From the NCBI RefSeq assembly GCF_000149955.1, contig NC_030991.1, forward strand, positions 1 through 10,732: DNA of 10,732 nucleotides. The letters run 5' to 3'. Origin of the DNA: Fusarium oxysporum f. sp. lycopersici 4287 (lineage: Eukaryota > Ascomycota > Sordariomycetes > Hypocreales > Nectriaceae). The notes beneath the pieces were generated by a model that had not been told where the DNA came from, searched no databases, and was given only the letters and a program-made list of their open reading frames with translations. Below are positions 9,839 to 10,732 of this stretch, piece after piece (position 1 is the stretch's first letter; the number at the start of each line of letters is the position of its first letter). The translations under genes were made by a program, and so were the position numbers.

Positions 9839-10732
9839 ATGGGTCGTCGAGCATTGACCGCACAGGAAAAAGCGGAACGGCAGAGGCAACGGCAGGAAGC
9901 ACTCCATGCGAAACAGACACTGCGACTTGTTCGGGAGCATGCTCTGGATCCACATCTACGCGTGATCGTTGATCGTGCACTGCCTATATCATCCGCGTCA
10001 CAGACCATTGCAGCTACTATAGGTTCGTTCGGGTCCAGTTCTTCTATCAATCCATATCTACTGCCTAGCGGCCTAACAATGAGGCTTATATGACCAGATC
10101 GACCGTACGCGAACGAAGATCACAGTCCTGTGGATCCGCCAGCGCGAGAAAGGCACGCAACTTCAACGCCTTCTGAACTGCCAAGTCGTCCGGGGCCATC
10201 GACCGTACAGCGAGACGAAGGATCCCACAGTTCGCCGTTGATTGCCAAGCTCTCCGCCCTTGATATAAGGGGTGATGCTTCGACACGGCCAAACGCTGCG
10301 ACTCACGGTCCAACCGACCTCAGGCCCGTCCCAGTACTGCCACCTATTTTACAAAATGACGAGCACGATCATAGTCATTATGATGCCCAAAATCCTCCGT
10401 TCGATGTCGATACCGAAGTCTCCATATCCGAGGATTGTTCCACAGCAAAATCGGTAAACCCAGTATTGTCGTCGTCCAGTCCGATGCATCAATATGAGTA
10501 TCCCGTTTCCGAATTGGCAAGTCCCTCTTCACAAAGGCCAAAGGCACGAGCCTGGTTCATGTCATCATCGGCTCCGTCAGCTACTGACCCCCACGACCCG
10601 GTTCTCGACGGCTTCCTCCGTTCAATCGACTGGCAGGAGACGTCAGAAAGCGCGGACTTTCTACGCATACAGAGCGGCGTGTATGAGAAAGTATTTCGGT
10701 CATTCTTTGCTCGTGAATGCGAGTGTAACTGC
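9839..10732 (+). CDS. Spliced gene of unknown function, 5' part (273 codons), runs off the right edge
   Basis: The ATG at 9839 has a good context (A at -3, G at +4) and an in-frame TAA 15 nt upstream. The frame meets one TGA at 10091-10093 but is otherwise open in the same frame to the window end. A 75-nt intron (10023-10097) removes that TGA without changing frame. The joined product has a highly charged N-terminus, residues about 1-40 (MGRRALTAQEKAERQRQRQE at its start), likely helical. A long Pro/Ser/Asp/His-rich, probably disordered middle spans about residues 62-205. A possibly folded part begins near ARAWFMSSS and includes FLRSIDW. The last visible residues, ECECNC, may start a cysteine cluster. 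I do not recognise the family. In a transposon-rich setting it could be the front of another mobile-element protein (for example a KDZ-type or helicase-bearing element), but this is speculation. A genuine nonsense mutation instead of an intron is the alternative. Confidence 0.65.
10023..10097 (+). other. Predicted intron in the right-edge gene (75 nt)
   Basis: The 5' site is GTTCGT (10023-10028), the branch-like site GCCTAACA has CTAAC at 10073-10077, and the 3' site is CAG at 10095-10097, 20 nt later. Exon 1 is 184 nt, so the intron splits a codon after its first base. The length is a multiple of three, so the frame is kept and the TGA at 10091 is removed. The 5' site is a non-preferred variant, but its +5 and +6 positions fit fungal usage. 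Confidence 0.6.

Noticed and set aside
9739..10050. 103-codon minus-strand frame opposite the right-edge gene
   Set aside because: It is antisense to the better-supported frame at 9839, which has a good start context and continues in frame past the predicted intron.

Overview
The window looks like accessory, transposon-rich, possibly subtelomere-derived nuclear DNA of a filamentous fungus, most likely an ascomycete. The evidence is short introns (58 and 75 nt) with fungal-type branch sites (TACTAAT, CTAAC), a chromodomain-bearing Ty3/Gypsy element, a piggyBac-type transposase, and many copies of TTAGGG, the telomere motif of most filamentous fungi. I cannot name the species from sequence alone.

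Layout, left to right. (1) 1-1742: the 3' part of a piggyBac-like (DDE_Tnp_1_7) transposase gene. It runs off the left edge, has one 58-nt intron, keeps its three catalytic aspartates, and carries a 1-nt frameshift near 201-205. (2) 1743-1940: short spacer with no gene. (3) 1941-7627: a full-length 5687-bp Ty3/Gypsy chromovirus. It has two 238-bp LTRs that I read as identical, a putative self-priming site just inside the left LTR, an intact gag, a pol (protease-RT-RNase H-integrase-chromodomain) with three small indels in the RT, and a polypurine tract. It has no target-site duplication. (4) 7628-8760: an AT-rich, strongly strand-asymmetric, C-depleted stretch. Its core, 7641-8386, has 24 C in 746 nt and no CC or CG dinucleotide. 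It carries nine TTAGGG hexamers all in one orientation, a 48-bp telomere-like tandem repeat, and two copies of a GC-rich 44-bp double-palindrome element. (5) 8761-9838: about 1.1 kb of ordinary composition with no convincing gene and a few degenerate repeats. (6) 9839 to the right edge: the 5' part (273 codons) of a spliced gene of unknown function. An apparent in-frame stop is removed by a predicted 75-nt intron.

The first two coding blocks are mobile elements, with no metabolic pathway. The retrotransposon proteins would act together: Gag forms the particle, protease matures it, RT/RNase H copies the RNA, and integrase with its chromodomain inserts the cDNA. As written, the RT is interrupted. 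The breaks in both transposons lie in homopolymers or a CT repeat, so they could be genuine decay or assembly errors. The most unusual material is the C-depleted TTAGGG region with its embedded 44-bp double-hairpin repeats, the probable self-priming signal, and the unrecognised spliced gene at the right edge.
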